From PVC group bacterium (ex Bugula neritina AB1) (GTDB lineage: Bacteria; GCA-001730085): a DNA stretch of 18,928 bases. Positions 1 to 9,559 of the stretch are shown in pieces. Below the pieces are notes generated by a model. That model was not told the origin of the DNA. It searched no databases and worked only from the letters and a program-made list of their open reading frames with translations. Location: NCBI GenBank assembly GCA_001730085.1, contig MDLB01000077.1:1-18928 (forward strand), given 5' to 3'. The stretch's first letter is position 1. Each line of letters begins with the position of its first letter. The position numbers and the translations under genes are program-made.

Positions 1-588
1 GTAGCTGAAACAGAAGTTATAGCCGAAGACAGTACGGAAGATGTATCGGAAGAAATAGCTGAAGACACAACTGAAGTAGTAGCTGAAACAGAAGTTGTAG
101 CCGAAGACAGTACGGAAGATGCATCCGAAGAAATAGCTGAAGCCACAACTGAAGTGGTAGCTGAAACAGAAGTTATAGCCGAAGACAGTACGGAAGATGC
201 ATCCGAAGAAATAGCTGAAGCCACAACTGAAGTGGTAGCTGAAACAGAAGTTATAGCCGAAGACAGTACGGAAGATGCATCCGAAGAAATAGCTGAAGCC
301 ACAACTGAAGTAGTAGCTGAACCCGTAGTTGTAGCCGAAGACAGTGCGGAAGATGTATCCGAAGAAATAGCTGAAGAGACAACTGAAGTAGTAGCTGAAA
401 CCGTAGTTGTAGCCGAAGACAGTACGGAAGATGTATCCGAAGAAACAGCTGAAGAGACAACTGAAGTTGTAGCCGAAGACAGTGCCGAAGATGCATCAGA
501 AGAAACAGCTGAAGAGACAACTGAAGTTGTAGCCGAAGACAGTACGGAAGATGTATCCCAAGAAACAGCTGAGGGCACAACTGAAGTG
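1..588 (+). repeat. In-frame tandem repeat, 78-bp (26-codon) and 60-bp units
   Basis: Six 78-bp units (starting at 1, 79, 157, 235, 313 and 391) are followed by two shortened 60-bp units (469 and 529) and a degenerate unit from 589 to about 680. The consensus peptide begins VAETEVIAEDSTED and ends TTEV. The 60-bp units lack the six residues corresponding to ETEVIA. Units 157-234 and 235-312 differ only in the last base (gtg/gta), a sign of recent slippage. Every unit is a multiple of three bases, so copy-number change lengthens or shortens the protein without breaking frame. The array continues off the left edge. It encodes a strongly acidic Glu/Thr/Val-rich spacer. Confidence 0.95.
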
Positions 589-3500
589 GTAGCTGAAACA
601 GAAGTTATAGCCGAAGATAGAGAGGAAGATGTCGTATCAGAAAACGCAGGTGAAGACCCACCCGAAGACACAGAAGAAGTAATCGCGGAGGTGGATACTT
701 CTGAAGAGATTGTCCAAGATCTTATAGAGGTAGAGGGAGTTGACATTAATGCTGAAGTGGAAGGTCTTCAAACATCAAGAACATCTTTAATCGGCAAACA
801 TGCTATTCAAGAAGGGTACTCATTTGTCTCTTCTTTAGGTGAGCCTATTTCAGACAATATAAAAGAGGTTAAAGTTTCTTTCGGTGGATACGGCTTAGAT
901 CTTTTTAAAGACCATATTGAATTAGACTTTGATGTGGATAATATGAATAACCACATTGTTCATGGTGTTGAAATTCCTTTAAATATGAGTAGTAAAGGTA
1001 TTGATCTCACTATCAACCATGTCGAAAATGTAAGCTATACCTATGAGATTGAAGATCAAACTTTAACTTTGTATAAAGAGAGTCAAGATCTTTTTGAAAA
1101 TAAAGAGGTGAAAAATCTTATTGAAAGCATTGGAATGCGAGATGAAAGTGGGGCTTTGAAAGATGGAGAAAGATTTGCAAGGTTTTTTTATGTTGATGGA
1201 GAAGGGAATGAAGGAGACGCTTCTATTTCTACGTTTATTTTAGACTCTTCTATTCAAATAGAACATAGTCCTCTAGAGTCAACGGCTTCGGAAGACGGAG
1301 CCCTTTCTGAAAATACAAAAGCTCCTACTTTCGTACAACATAAAGATGTTTTTAGGGTTTCTATTCCTGAAAATGTTTCTTTAGACCATATTCTCCATGA
1401 CTTCCAAGTTTTAGATAATGGGCAATCTCCAGATGAAGATATTTTTTATTTTCTTGCAGGGAAAGACAAAGATATCTTTAAACTTAATGCGGCAGGCGAG
1501 CTCACGTTAAAAAGTGATATTGATTTTGAACTAAAAGGTTCGTATGAGATAGATATTGTCGCTGTTGATGGAGAGCTTCTAGCGACAAAACTGCCTGTTT
1601 TAATAACGGTAGAAGACATGGAAGAAATTTTAAAAGGGGAAGAAGAAGTCACTCAGGTTATTGGTGTGGATCATGCTGCAGATGGCTTTTCTATTTTAGA
1701 TTCCATTGATACGCTTAGTGTCGGAAATGTTAAGGGGATAGAGTTTTATTTAAGAGAGAATGATGGTTCGACTTTTAATCAGGATAGCTTTCTTTTTGAG
1801 AACAACTTCGAAGTTAAGTTAGATTCAAATCAACAGGCCCAACATCTAGATGTTGGGAGTTTTTCTGATGTTGACTATTTTTATGATTTTGAGACAAAAA
1901 CTTTTTTAATAACAAAAAGTGGTGTACAGAACTTTTCATTGGAAGAAGCTAAATTTTTGTTAGAGTCTATAAAAATAAAGAGTAATGTTCCTCTGGAGAG
2001 TGAGAGTTTAAGAGATCTTGAGGTTTGTTTTGTTGATTCTAATGGACACAGAGGTCCATCTGTTAGCGTTAAAACGAACTTTGACTATACTCGGCCCTCT
2101 TTATTGAAAATATCGGACAATGAAGACAACGCTGTATCTTTCGGAGCTGTTGACTATGAAGTGGATATTTCGGATATGGATTCTGATGATACCTTAGAAG
2201 CCTCTCATATTGAACTTATTGATTCGCTAGGGAATGTTATTGATTCTTCACATTGGGAAATTTCCACCGAGAGATCAAAAGATGAAAATGGCAGATGGGA
2301 AGTTAGGGTGAAACCTCCAGAAGGAGAATTTGCAGTAGATACGACGGATGTTAGGTTGAGAGTAAAAGCCGGAGTGATTACTTCTTCTAATGGTAATTAC
2401 AATGAAGAAATGGGGCAGGAAATAACAACTCAAAGCTTTGATACAACTTTACCGGTATTTTTAAACGGACAAGAAGTGAGTGTTTTTATAGAGGAGAATG
2501 CTTTTATAGAGGGAACGCTTTTTGATGCTGAGGCCAAAGATGATAACAACTCACTCCCTGATAAAGGTATTACATATAGGTTTAGTGAACCTTTAGAAGG
2601 TATGATTGAAATAGACAAAGATACAGGGTTTGTGACGTTAAAAAACTCTTTAGATTTCGAGAAAAAAAGTGAGTATCGCTTGGAGATTATTGCAGAAGAT
2701 GAACAAGGAATGAAGGCTTCTCAGTCCCTGATTGTTGATGTCATAGACATAAATGAGCCTCCTCAATTTTTACACGAAACCTTAGATGAAATTGTTCTAG
2801 AAGAAAGTCAGTTGGGTGAAGGATCTTTAGTTCATATCGTGCAAGCTATTAGCGAACCCCTAGGATTTGCTAATACGGACAATGTTGAAAACATTATTAA
2901 TCATCTAACATATAGCCTTGAGGGAGAAGATAGTTCTTTTTTTGCGATAGATCAAAGTACAGGTGAGATAACCGTTAAAAACGACTTGAGCTCGAAAAAG
3001 AATGAATACAGTTTAACTGTTTTGGCAGAAGATATTTTAGGAGAAAAGGTTTCTCATGATTTAACGGTTTCTTTTGTGCTCAAAGAGGGAGAAAGAGATC
3101 TTCAAGAAGAGCTTATCTCTGTGGATCATCAGGAGATAAAAGTTAACTCTCAAATGTTAGATGAAGGAATTCAATGGACGTTTGATATTGAAAAATCCTT
3201 ACTAGAAGATGTAAAGGCTTTAAAAATATCTCATAGTTCAAATGAAATAGACCTGAATAATTACACTTTCACTGTTATAGATACAGAAATTACTCTTGAT
3301 GAAGATACGTCAGCTTATAACTATTTGTCAGGTCTTAAACTGGACTATTTTAAAGATAATCATGAAGTTGTTATTTCAAATGAAGACGGTAGAGAGCTTT
3401 CTTCGGAAAGGGTTTTAGCAATCCTTGACTTTATGAGCTTGACGAATAGATCTGGGGTTTTAGAGAATGGAGATATAGAGGTTGAGGTTAGTTTTACCGG

Positions 3501-6500
3501 ACAGGGTGAAGAATCTGTAACTGTTGCTCAGGGAGAGGCAAGGCTTGATGTTATTCCTCCGAAATTACTTAGCATAAAGGATAACTTCTTAGGAACTTAC
3601 ACTTCGGAAAAAGTTATTTACTCTATAACTTTTGAAGGAGAAGTTATGAGTTTAGATGATGAGGCTATTGGATTTTATGATGAGTCCGGTGAATATGTTA
3701 ACGATTTGTCTTCATGGATGACTTTGAACGTTTTAGGCCCAAGAGATACAGGATTTACCTGGGATATAGAGGTTGAACCTCGCAAGGACTCTCCGATAGA
3801 AATGAAAGGCTATCGGATGTGTGTTTTGGCAAACGGAGTTGAGGATGCCTTTGGGAATGTCAATAAAGAAGTTTTGCTTCAAGATGTATCTACACAGGCT
3901 TTTGATACGGTTGCTCCGCGTTTCACCTCGGCATTGAATCCTCAAATTGACTTGGTAGAAAATGTGGTTCCAACGACTTACATTTATGATGCGGATACTG
4001 AATCCGAAGGGGTTTTAGGGGAAAAAGGCTTGTTTTATAGTCTTGAAGGTGATGATTCTAGATTTTTCTCTATAGATCAAGTTTATGGAAAGGTTCAGAT
4101 CCTTGACATGGTTGATTATGAATCGAGAGACCTGTATGAGGTTGAGATTGTTGCGACAGACTTTCATGGTGTTGCAAGTAGAGTTCCTTTGACGGTGTCT
4201 GTTTTAAATGAAGATGATACAGCTCCTGCCTTTAAAGAGAGTGAGAAGTTGGAGTTGGACTTTTACGCACCTGATAAAAGCTGGAGATCTAATGAGAAAC
4301 TCTATGATTTTGATGCCATAGATAATTATGGAGAGGCAGATGTAGATATTGAATATTTTCTTTTAAATCTTGATAATCAGAGATTTGACCTTAGTTCCAA
4401 AGGAGAGCTTTCTTTAAAACCCTCTGTTGATTATACGATGCAAAGTCTTTATGAACTCCATGTGGTAGCTGTAGATGATGAAGGTAGATCTACGATTAAG
4501 CCTGTTATTATAAAAAATATTCATCCTATTGATTTCCTAGAAAATAGTAGCACAGAGGAAGTTGTTTACGAGGCAGGATTCCATGAAGATTGCATTCTTC
4601 AGAACTTTTTTGACACAACCTATAAATTAGAAGGAGAAGATTCGGATCTTTTTATAATAACCCCTGAAGGAGAGATGAGCATTAATCACTCCCCTGACTA
4701 TGAAGAAAGGTCAACATATAGGGTTGATATTATTGCAGAAAAAAATGATGAGAGCTCTTCTCAATGTATCCAAATGTTACGGGTTGAGATATCTAATGAA
4801 GATGATACCCCTCCGGTTTTTTTAGAAAAAGGGCCTCTTGAACTAAGCTTTATGCAAAAGGTTGACTCGCAAGAAATTCTTTATGATTTTGATGCTACAG
4901 ATAATTATGAAGAAAAAGATGTTGATATCACGTATGGTATTTCGTCTGATAATGAAGACATCGAAAATATTCTATCGATAGGTGAAGATGGGAAACTTGC
5001 TGTTGAAGAAGGAGTTACGATTTTGGGAGATCAAGAATATAGCTTTAAAGTTATTGCAGTTGATGGAGAAGGTCAGGTAGATGTTTTGCCGGTTTCTATG
5101 AACATTGAAAAACTTGAAGCGATTGATTTGAATCTGACTGAAAGTGGTATCCAATCAAGCTTATATAAGGAAATGAATATTCAGGATCTTTTTTCTGGAA
5201 ACGCGATGGCTATCGAGGCAGGTTTTTATAAGGAGAGAGAGCTAAGTGCCTTGAAAATTACTCTACCGGAAAGTTTAACAGAGGCAAAGGGGGTGAACTT
5301 TAAATTGGTAGAGGAAATCCCTTTAGATCAAGGATTTGTTGAAGGGACTTTTGTTGATGAGCAGATAGGTCTTGAGTGTAGTTATGTTTTTAAAGATAGA
5401 TCTTTTATTGTATCTTCTTCAGGGGATATAGGGATTTCTCAAGAAAAGGTTACGTCATTAATAAAAAAGATGAGCTTTGTCGGAGAAAATGTTTCTCATT
5501 TAGATGGCGTACATGATGTACAAATTAGCTATCTTGATGAAGGAGGGCATGAAAGTGATATTTCTAGCATCGCGATTGAATTGCATACCATTGCTCCAGA
5601 GCTTTTGACGGTTTCTTCGGATAGCTCGGAAGAGGTTGTAGCTGAAAAAATTGAAGCAACATTGATTTTTAATGATGAGATCGGCGTAGACTCTTTTGAA
5701 AAAGGTATTGAGTTTATAGATTTAAGAACAGGGAAAGTTCTTGATGAAAAAAACTTTCATATTGGAGATCCTGTATCGGAAGATTCGAAGACATGGACAG
5801 TTTCTATTGAGCCTAATATCGAAAATGCTTTTAAAGTTGAAGTTGGAGTTAATATCGACGTGGGAGTTCTCGGAGATTTGTATGGGAATACAAATCATAA
5901 ACCGTTCAGCTTTTCTATTCAAAAGTTTAATACTCAACCGCCTGTTTTCCAAAGAACAGCTTCAGAGGCTTACTTTTTTATGGAAGATGGGCGTTTGGTT
6001 GTTCCTGTTATTGAAAATCAATCAGAAGACGAAGTGATATATGATGCTTTGGCTATTTCAGAAGAAGGCTCTCCTTTTGACTTTGCAGTGACTTATGGGA
6101 TAGAAGATGCAGAGGGTATGGATGGAGATCTTTTTTCTCTGGATCAAAAAGGGCGCTTGAGACTTAAAGAAAGTCCTAATTATGAAAATAAAGATATCTA
6201 TCGGGTTAATCTTTTTGCAGAGAATGATTTACAGGTTAAAACGACTAAGACAATGACAGTGAGAGTGATCAATGAAGATGAAGGACCGACTACTAATTTA
6301 GAGCAGCAAGGGGTAGAGACACAGGTTATAGAAACCCCAGAAGGCTTGTCTCAATCTTTTTGGAAAGGGGAGTCTTTATATGATATTAATACAACACATG
6401 AAGGAAGTATGGATGAAAGAGAAGTTTCGTATGATTTGATGGCACAGGACTATGATGTTGACGCTGTTTTCGATATTTCTCCGGAAGGCATTTTGAGCTT

Positions 6501-7827
6501 AAAACAACCTGTTGACTTTGAACTCAAGAGTGATTACTCTCTTAAAATCATTACAAGGTGTGAGGAAGGTTTTGAAAATGAACAAAAGATGCAGATCAAG
6601 GTTTTAGATTTACAGGAGATTGACCTGGATCGAAATCTTGATGATTTACAACAATATATGAATCTCTCTTTTACAGAGTCTGAGATAGAAGAGGGGAGTT
6701 CTTTATTTGAAAATGTTTCTCCTCTTCTGGAAGGTGAACAAAAGGTTATTAAAGTTGTTTTTGAAGGTGACTCTTGGGATGCTTCTCATGACAAAATTCT
6801 TTTTGATATCAATGAATCTTTGAATCTAGGAGAGGATAGCTCTATCTTAAGTGATTTCTCTCAGATTCGTTATACGTATGATGCGACAAATAGAACTTTG
6901 TTGATCATGCGTGAGGATGAAAGTCCTTTTGCTCCGATGCAAGATTCTTTTATATTGGGAAAGGTTAAGATACAAAGCTCACATAAAGGGACAGAGCCTA
7001 TTCGCAAAACCGTTCTCTTGTCATCTATCAATGAGAACGGTTATGAAGGAGAACCTTCTCAGGTTGATGTTGATATTATTTCAAACCCGTTTGATCTTGA
7101 TAGTTCTTTGAGCAATAAGAACTTTGGAAGTTATGAACCTTTTCAAAGAAAGGCTGTGAGGAGTTTAAACTCATTTGTTGAAATGAATGAGGATAGAGCT
7201 ACAGATACGGAGGTAGAGAAAGAAGGATACACGTCTTTTGACCTGCTTGATATCGACAACCCTCTTGAAGAAACCTTCGAGCAATATGAACAAGATTCTC
7301 CCGAGCCTTTTTGTTTTGTTGGAGAGGAAAGAGTTTTTGATCAAAAATTTCCTCTGGTTAAGTCTGTAGAGAGGATAGAACCCTCTTTTCTTGAAAAGCC
7401 AGATGCTCCTTTGGAGACACAAATGGCATTAGAAGTAGCAAATCTTTTTGAAGATACTTTGATTGAAAAAACTTTTGCCAAAGAATCTTCTCGAGAAGGT
7501 TCCCCAGAAATAGCTATCTGTTATAGAGATCCTGATTTATCGGAGTTTCAGGATGTACAGGTCGCTAAGCTTCTCAAGGATGTTGCCATGAATATGGCTG
7601 AGGAAGAAATTGGCTTTGAAAAAGTTGAAATAATTGATGAAAGTATCAATAGAGATTCGTTGGACTTTCTTGAAGATATGAGTTTCAATGATTATGAAGA
7701 GTTTTTTCAACATGAAAGCTCCTCTGAAATGACACTAGATATAGTAGAGCAAGGACTAGAATCTGTAGAAATTTCTCAGGATGTTTTAGATGTTGACTTT
7801 GTGGTTTCAGATATTTGGTTTATGTAA
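1..7827 (+). CDS. Giant repeat adhesin 1 (5'-truncated by window)
   Basis: The frame is open from base 1 to the TAA at 7825-7827, giving 2608 residues without a start. The GTG at 154 is an internal Val codon of a tandem repeat, not a start. In order the protein has: acidic 26-residue repeats (to about 690); a first beta-sandwich module ('A', about 741-1257); cadherin-like modules ('B') that carry D-[FI]-x-A-x-D-[ND] and NEDDTAPAF-type junctions; Ig-like 'C' modules ending in FDT-x-x-P-x-F; and a non-repetitive acidic tail (about 7085-7827). Cadherin-like modules in bacterial adhesins usually bind Ca2+ between domains. Extracellular adhesion or biofilm function is inferred from this architecture. 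I see no RTX GGxGxD nonapeptides, no LPXTG motif and no autotransporter barrel. The C-terminus ends in D-I-W-F-M, compatible with a type I secretion signal. Its head lies upstream and may match the heads of the two downstream genes. The coding call is certain; the function is moderately certain. Confidence 0.93.
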   Translation, partial: VAETEVIAEDSTEDVSEEIAEDTTEVVAETEVVAEDSTEDASEEIAEATTEVVAETEVIAEDSTEDASEEIAEATTEVVAETEVIAEDSTEDASEEIAEATTEVVAEPVVVAEDSAEDVSEEIAEETTEVVAETVVVAEDSTEDVSEETAEETTEVVAEDSAEDASEETAEETTEVVAEDSTEDVSQETAEGTTEVVAETEVIAEDREEDVVSENAGEDPPEDTEEVIAEVDTSEEIVQDLIEVEGVDINAEVEGLQTSRTSLIGKHAIQEGYSFVSSLGEPISDNIKEVKVSFGGYGLDLFKDHIELDFDVDNMNNHIVHGVEIPLNMSSKGIDLTINHVENVSYTYEIEDQTLTLYKESQDLFENKEVKNLIESIGMRDESGALKDGERFARFFYVDGEGNEGDASISTFILDSSIQIEHSPLESTASEDGALSENTKAPTFVQHKDVFRVSIPENVSLDHILHDFQVLDNGQSPDEDIFYFLAGKDKDIFKLNAAGELTLKSDIDFELKGSYEIDIVAVDGELLATKLPVLITVEDMEEILKGEEEVTQVIGVDHAADGFSILDSIDTLSVGNVKGIEFYLRENDGSTFNQDSFLFENNFEVKLDSNQQAQHLDVGSFSDVDYFYDFETKTFLITKSGVQNFSLEEAKFLLESIKIKSNVPLESESLRDLEVCFVDSNGHRGPSVSVKTNFDYTRPSLLKISDNEDNAVSFGAVDYEVDISDMDSDDTLEASHIELIDSLGNVIDSSHWEISTERSKDENGRWEVRVKPPEGEFAVDTTDVRLRVKAGVITSSNGNYNEEMGQEITTQSFDTTLPVFLNGQEVSVFIEENAFIEGTLFDAEAKDDNNSLPDKGITYRFSEPLEGMIEIDKDTGFVTLKNSLDFEKKSEYRLEIIAEDEQGMKASQSLIVDVIDINEPPQFLHETLDEIVLEESQLGEGSLVHIVQAISEPLGFANTDNVENIINHLTYSLEGEDSSFFAIDQSTGEITVKNDLSSKKNEYSLTVLAEDILGEKVSHDLTVSFVLKEGERDLQEELISVDHQEIKVNSQMLDEGIQWTFDIEKSLLEDVKALKISHSSNEIDLNNYTFTVIDTEITLDEDTSAYNYLSGLKLDYFKDNHEVVISNEDGRELSSERVLAILDFMSLTNRSGVLENGDIEVEVSFTGQGEESVTVAQGEARLDVIPPKLLSIKDNFLGTYTSEKVIYSITFEGEVMSLDDEAIGFYDESGEYVNDLSSWMTLNVLGPRDTGFTWDIEVEPRKDSPIEMKGYRMCVLANGVEDAFGNVNKEVLLQDVSTQAFDTVAPRFTSALNPQIDLVENVVPTTYIYDADTESEGVLGEKGLFYSLEGDDSRFFSIDQVYGKVQILDMVDYESRDLYEVEIVATDFHGVASRVPLTVSVLNEDDTAPAFKESEKLELDFYAPDKSWRSNEKLYDFDAIDNYGEADVDIEYFLLNLDNQRFDLSSKGELSLKPSVDYTMQSLYELHVVAVDDEGRSTIKPVIIKNIHPIDFLENSSTEEVVYEAGFHEDCILQNFFDTTYKLEGEDSDLFIITPEGEMSINHSPDYEERSTYRVDIIAEKNDESSSQCIQMLRVEISNEDDTPPVFLEKGPLELSFMQKVDSQEILYDFDATDNYEEKDVDITYGISSDNEDIENILSIGEDGKLAVEEGVTILGDQEYSFKVIAVDGEGQVDVLPVSMNIEKLEAIDLNLTESGIQSSLYKEMNIQDLFSGNAMAIEAGFYKERELSALKITLPESLTEAKGVNFKLVEEIPLDQGFVEGTFVDEQIGLECSYVFKDRSFIVSSSGDIGISQEKVTSLIKKMSFVGENVSHLDGVHDVQISYLDEGGHESDISSIAIELHTIAPELLTVSSDSSEEVVAEKIEATLIFNDEIGVDSFEKGIEFIDLRTGKVLDEKNFHIGDPVSEDSKTWTVSIEPNIENAFKVEVGVNIDVGVLGDLYGNTNHKPFSFSIQKFNTQPPVFQRTASEAYFFMEDGRLVVPVIENQSEDEVIYDALAISEEGSPFDFAVTYGIEDAEGMDGDLFSLDQKGRLRLKESPNYENKDIYRVNLFAENDLQVKTTKTMTVRVINEDEGPTTNLEQQGVETQVIETPEGLSQSFWKGESLYDINTTHEGSMDEREVSYDLMAQDYDVDAVFDISPEGILSLKQPVDFELKSDYSLKIITRCEEGFENEQKMQIKVLDLQEIDLDRNLDDLQQYMNLSFTESEIEEGSSLFENVSPLLEGEQKVIKVVFEGDSWDASHDKILFDINESLNLGEDSSILSDFSQIRYTYDATNRTLLIMREDESPFAPMQDSFILGKVKIQSSHKGTEPIRKTVLLSSINENGYEGEPSQVDVDIISNPFDLDSSLSNKNFGSYEPFQRKAVRSLNSFVEMNEDRATDTEVEKEGYTSFDLLDIDNPLEETFEQYEQDSPEPFCFVGEERVFDQKFPLVKSVERIEPSFLEKPDAPLETQMALEVANLFEDTLIEKTFAKESSREGSPEIAICYRDPDLSEFQDVQVAKLLKDVAMNMAEEEIGFEKVEIIDESINRDSLDFLEDMSFNDYEEFFQHESSSEMTLDIVEQGLESVEISQDVLDVDFVVSDIWFM
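741..7080 (+). repeat. Modular A/C/B domain chain of adhesin 1
   Basis: By eye I divide this stretch as follows. A modules, about 150 residues each and ending in a G-E-x-[RV] / [SF]Y-x-D-x-x-G pattern: about 741-1257, 1640-2080, 3115-3555, 5140-5590, 6640-7080. C modules, Ig-like with D-x-x-x-x-T-W and FDT-x-x-P-x-F: about 2090-2460, 3553-3927, 5590-5950. B modules, cadherin-like with YSLEG-x-D-x-x-x-F-x-I and [DS]YE-x-x-x-x-Y-x-[VL]: about 1321-1630, 2452-2766, 2755-3110, 3916-4231, 4222-4535, 4540-4820, 4810-5140, 5938-6295, 6296-6640. The first and last A modules lack a following C. Boundaries are approximate. The family link to cadherin-like bacterial repeats is from pattern recognition, not a profile search. 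Confidence 0.75.
7081..7827 (+). other. Acidic non-repetitive C-terminal tail with secretion-like terminus
   Basis: After the last A module the final 248 residues lose the repeat pattern. They are rich in Asp, Glu and Phe, with no membrane segment, no RTX repeats and no beta-barrel pattern. The last residues are V-V-S-D-I-W-F-M. An acidic residue followed by a few hydrophobic residues at the extreme C-terminus is the known consensus of the protease/lipase class of type I secretion signals. The head-only protein in the same window ends Y-D-S-F-W-V, a similar ending. A secretion role is inferred. Confidence 0.4.
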
Positions 7828-7875
7828 AATATCGCATATCTTTTATTGAAAGTTTTTTTAGATAGCGCTGTTTTA

Positions 7876-7914
7876 GGGAAAAGCTTGTTCGTTAGTTAAG
7901 GACGAGCTTTTCCT
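7876..7914 (+). terminator. Strong hairpin after adhesin 1, terminator-like but without U-tract
   Basis: The arms 7876-7890 and 7900-7914 pair over 15 consecutive positions, counting three G-U pairs, around a 9-base loop (7891-7899). The hairpin starts 48 bases after the stop codon. No clear T-run follows; the next bases are taaagcggtaaacc. It could be a weak or factor-assisted terminator, or a 3'-end stabilising structure. Only the 3' arm and its downstream bases have a recognisable counterpart in the next intergenic region (about 9660-9690), where the 5' arm is lost. Confidence 0.5.
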
Positions 7915-8067
7915 AAAGCGGTAAACCTTTTTAAATCTATACCAAGAAAGTGTGGGAGATTTTTTATAGACTTAAACTGCTTAAGGCGGTTAAATGGTTT
8001 TTAATTTTTATAAAAAGAGGTTGAGGCCCTATCTGAAAACTTCAAAAAGAAAATCGCAAAGATTTTA

Positions 8068-8119
8068 GTCAATATAAAATAGAATCAATAGGTTATCACA
8101 GAGGGGGAGATTCATATTA
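8068..8119 (+). promoter_or_regulatory. Conserved leader block with -10-like box and Shine-Dalgarno, head-only gene
   Basis: This roughly 50-base block is nearly repeated before the second giant gene (9980-10031), including gtcaatataaaa, tagaatcaata, gttatcacag and tcatattaatg. TATAAA at 8073-8078 is a possible -10 element, but no convincing -35 lies 16-18 bases upstream. The purine run GAGGGGGAG (8101-8109) is the ribosome binding site, with 10 bases between it and the ATG at 8120. An in-frame TAA at 8075-8077 excludes a longer start. Conservation between two diverged paralogues supports function; the promoter assignment itself is tentative. Confidence 0.45.
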
Positions 8120-9559
8120 ATGAAGGAAGGTGATTTTCAATCTAGTTTTTTAAAGAATAAAGTTTATTTACTTGTGGTTAGTTCTTCTGGAAAAACTAGA
8201 AAAATTCCTCTTGCAAAAGGTTTAGAAATAGAAACAAATCCAGATGAGAAGTATCATCTTCTTTCTGAAGAGGGAAAGATCAAAAGTGACCTTTTGGGTG
8301 ATGCCTTTGCTATTTTACGCGAAGGGGATGATATTCGTCTTCTTTGGGAAAACAACTTTTTCGTTCAGCTAAACTCTTTTTTTTCAAAAAATCAGGGCGT
8401 CTCTTTCGTTCTTCCTAACGATGAATCTCAATATTGTTTATCTAGTGAAGATGAATCTACCGGAGTCTACCTGATTGATGGGTATTCTGTACTCTATGCT
8501 TATGGGCAAAAATATAGTGTTTTAAACTTGCTCGATGTTGGAGATTGGTATCTCTCTTATTTTCATATCAAAATGGATGATGACACTGGTTTAGTGGATT
8601 TTTTCGCAGACCCTTGGGATGATTTCTCCACTCTAGATGCGAAAGACAGTTTTGCTTATCAAGCAGCAAGCTTCTCTTTGAAAACAGCATTTTTAGGAGC
8701 TTCGACTTCTTTGCTTTTCAAAGGAAGAGATCATACTATTAATGAAGCGCCAGATGCCATGAAGAAAGTTCATGGGTCTATCCTTTTGGGACCACCTGTA
8801 GAGACGCATGATATGATTCTAAATGTTTATACAGGAGATGGAAGTCTTTTAGCTAAAAACATTCTTATTGATGAAAAAGGTCACTTTTATTTTGAATTGG
8901 AAATGCCTTTTCAAGGTCTTGTTGTTTATGAAGTTGTCGGTCAATCTGAAAATCCAGACTATTTAGATGAGGCAACTGGAGCCTTTTTAGATTTATCTTG
9001 TGATATTCGAGCTGTTAGCTATATAGGGAAAGAAGAGATTTATAACGTTAATGTTAACCCTTTGACAGATATATTATTTCGAAAAATGAATATCGAAAAA
9101 AATGACGAAGAGGGTGAAGGATACACTCAATATTGTGAAAAAAACATAGATAATCTTTTTCAAAATCATGATGAAAATCAGTGTATTCAAGAACAACTTC
9201 AGAAAACGAGTGAAGAAATTTCAGAAGCCATGGGGCTTGAAGGGCTTGATATTATTTCTAGTCTAGTTATCCCAACGGTCAGGTTAGAAGAGGATAAAGA
9301 AGTAGAAGTTATACCGAATGACTATGGAAAAGTTTTAGCAGCTATTTCTGCTTATGAGAAAAAAACGGATAAGACCACCGAAGAGGTTTTAGAAACGCTA
9401 GCAGAAAATCTTAATGAAGGAAAGTTGTCTAGCGGTATTTATTCAGAAATGCAAGAAAGCTCGTCGGAGTTTTTAGAGATAGACTTGACTGAATCAAGTC
9501 TTTTTGAGACGGATATCTCTGTTTATGAAAGTTCTTTGCCAGAAACCTTAATTTATGAC
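8068..9559 (+). repeat. Direct duplication copy 1 (leader block plus 480 codons)
   Basis: This stretch is paralogous to 9980-11471. The leader block and 480 codons align without a gap in the protein. Weaker similarity extends further upstream, from about 7927 here and about 9838 in copy 2. Similarity stops sharply after the codon for D480. This indicates tandem duplication of the promoter and gene head. The third-position and amino-acid divergence shows the event is not recent. Confidence 0.85.

Noticed and set aside
251-580. 109-codon Leu-rich ORF on the - strand
   Set aside because: It is the antisense of the acidic repeat array; its low-complexity Leu/Gln pattern is the mirror of the Glu/Thr/Val codons.
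1-588. CRISPR array
   Set aside because: The units are contiguous 78-bp and 60-bp coding repeats without unique spacers and are in frame with the protein.
5741-6037. Other ORFs of 60-115 codons on either strand (for example 5741-6037 +, 11005-11199 +, 13981-14190 +, 17984-18331 -)
   Set aside because: All lie inside the long reading frames, have no RBS or recognisable domain, and follow from the codon bias of the giant genes.
154-7827. Start of adhesin 1 at the GTG codon at 154
   Set aside because: The same frame is open back to base 1 and the codon is a Val inside a repeat unit, with no Shine-Dalgarno before it. The gene enters from the left.
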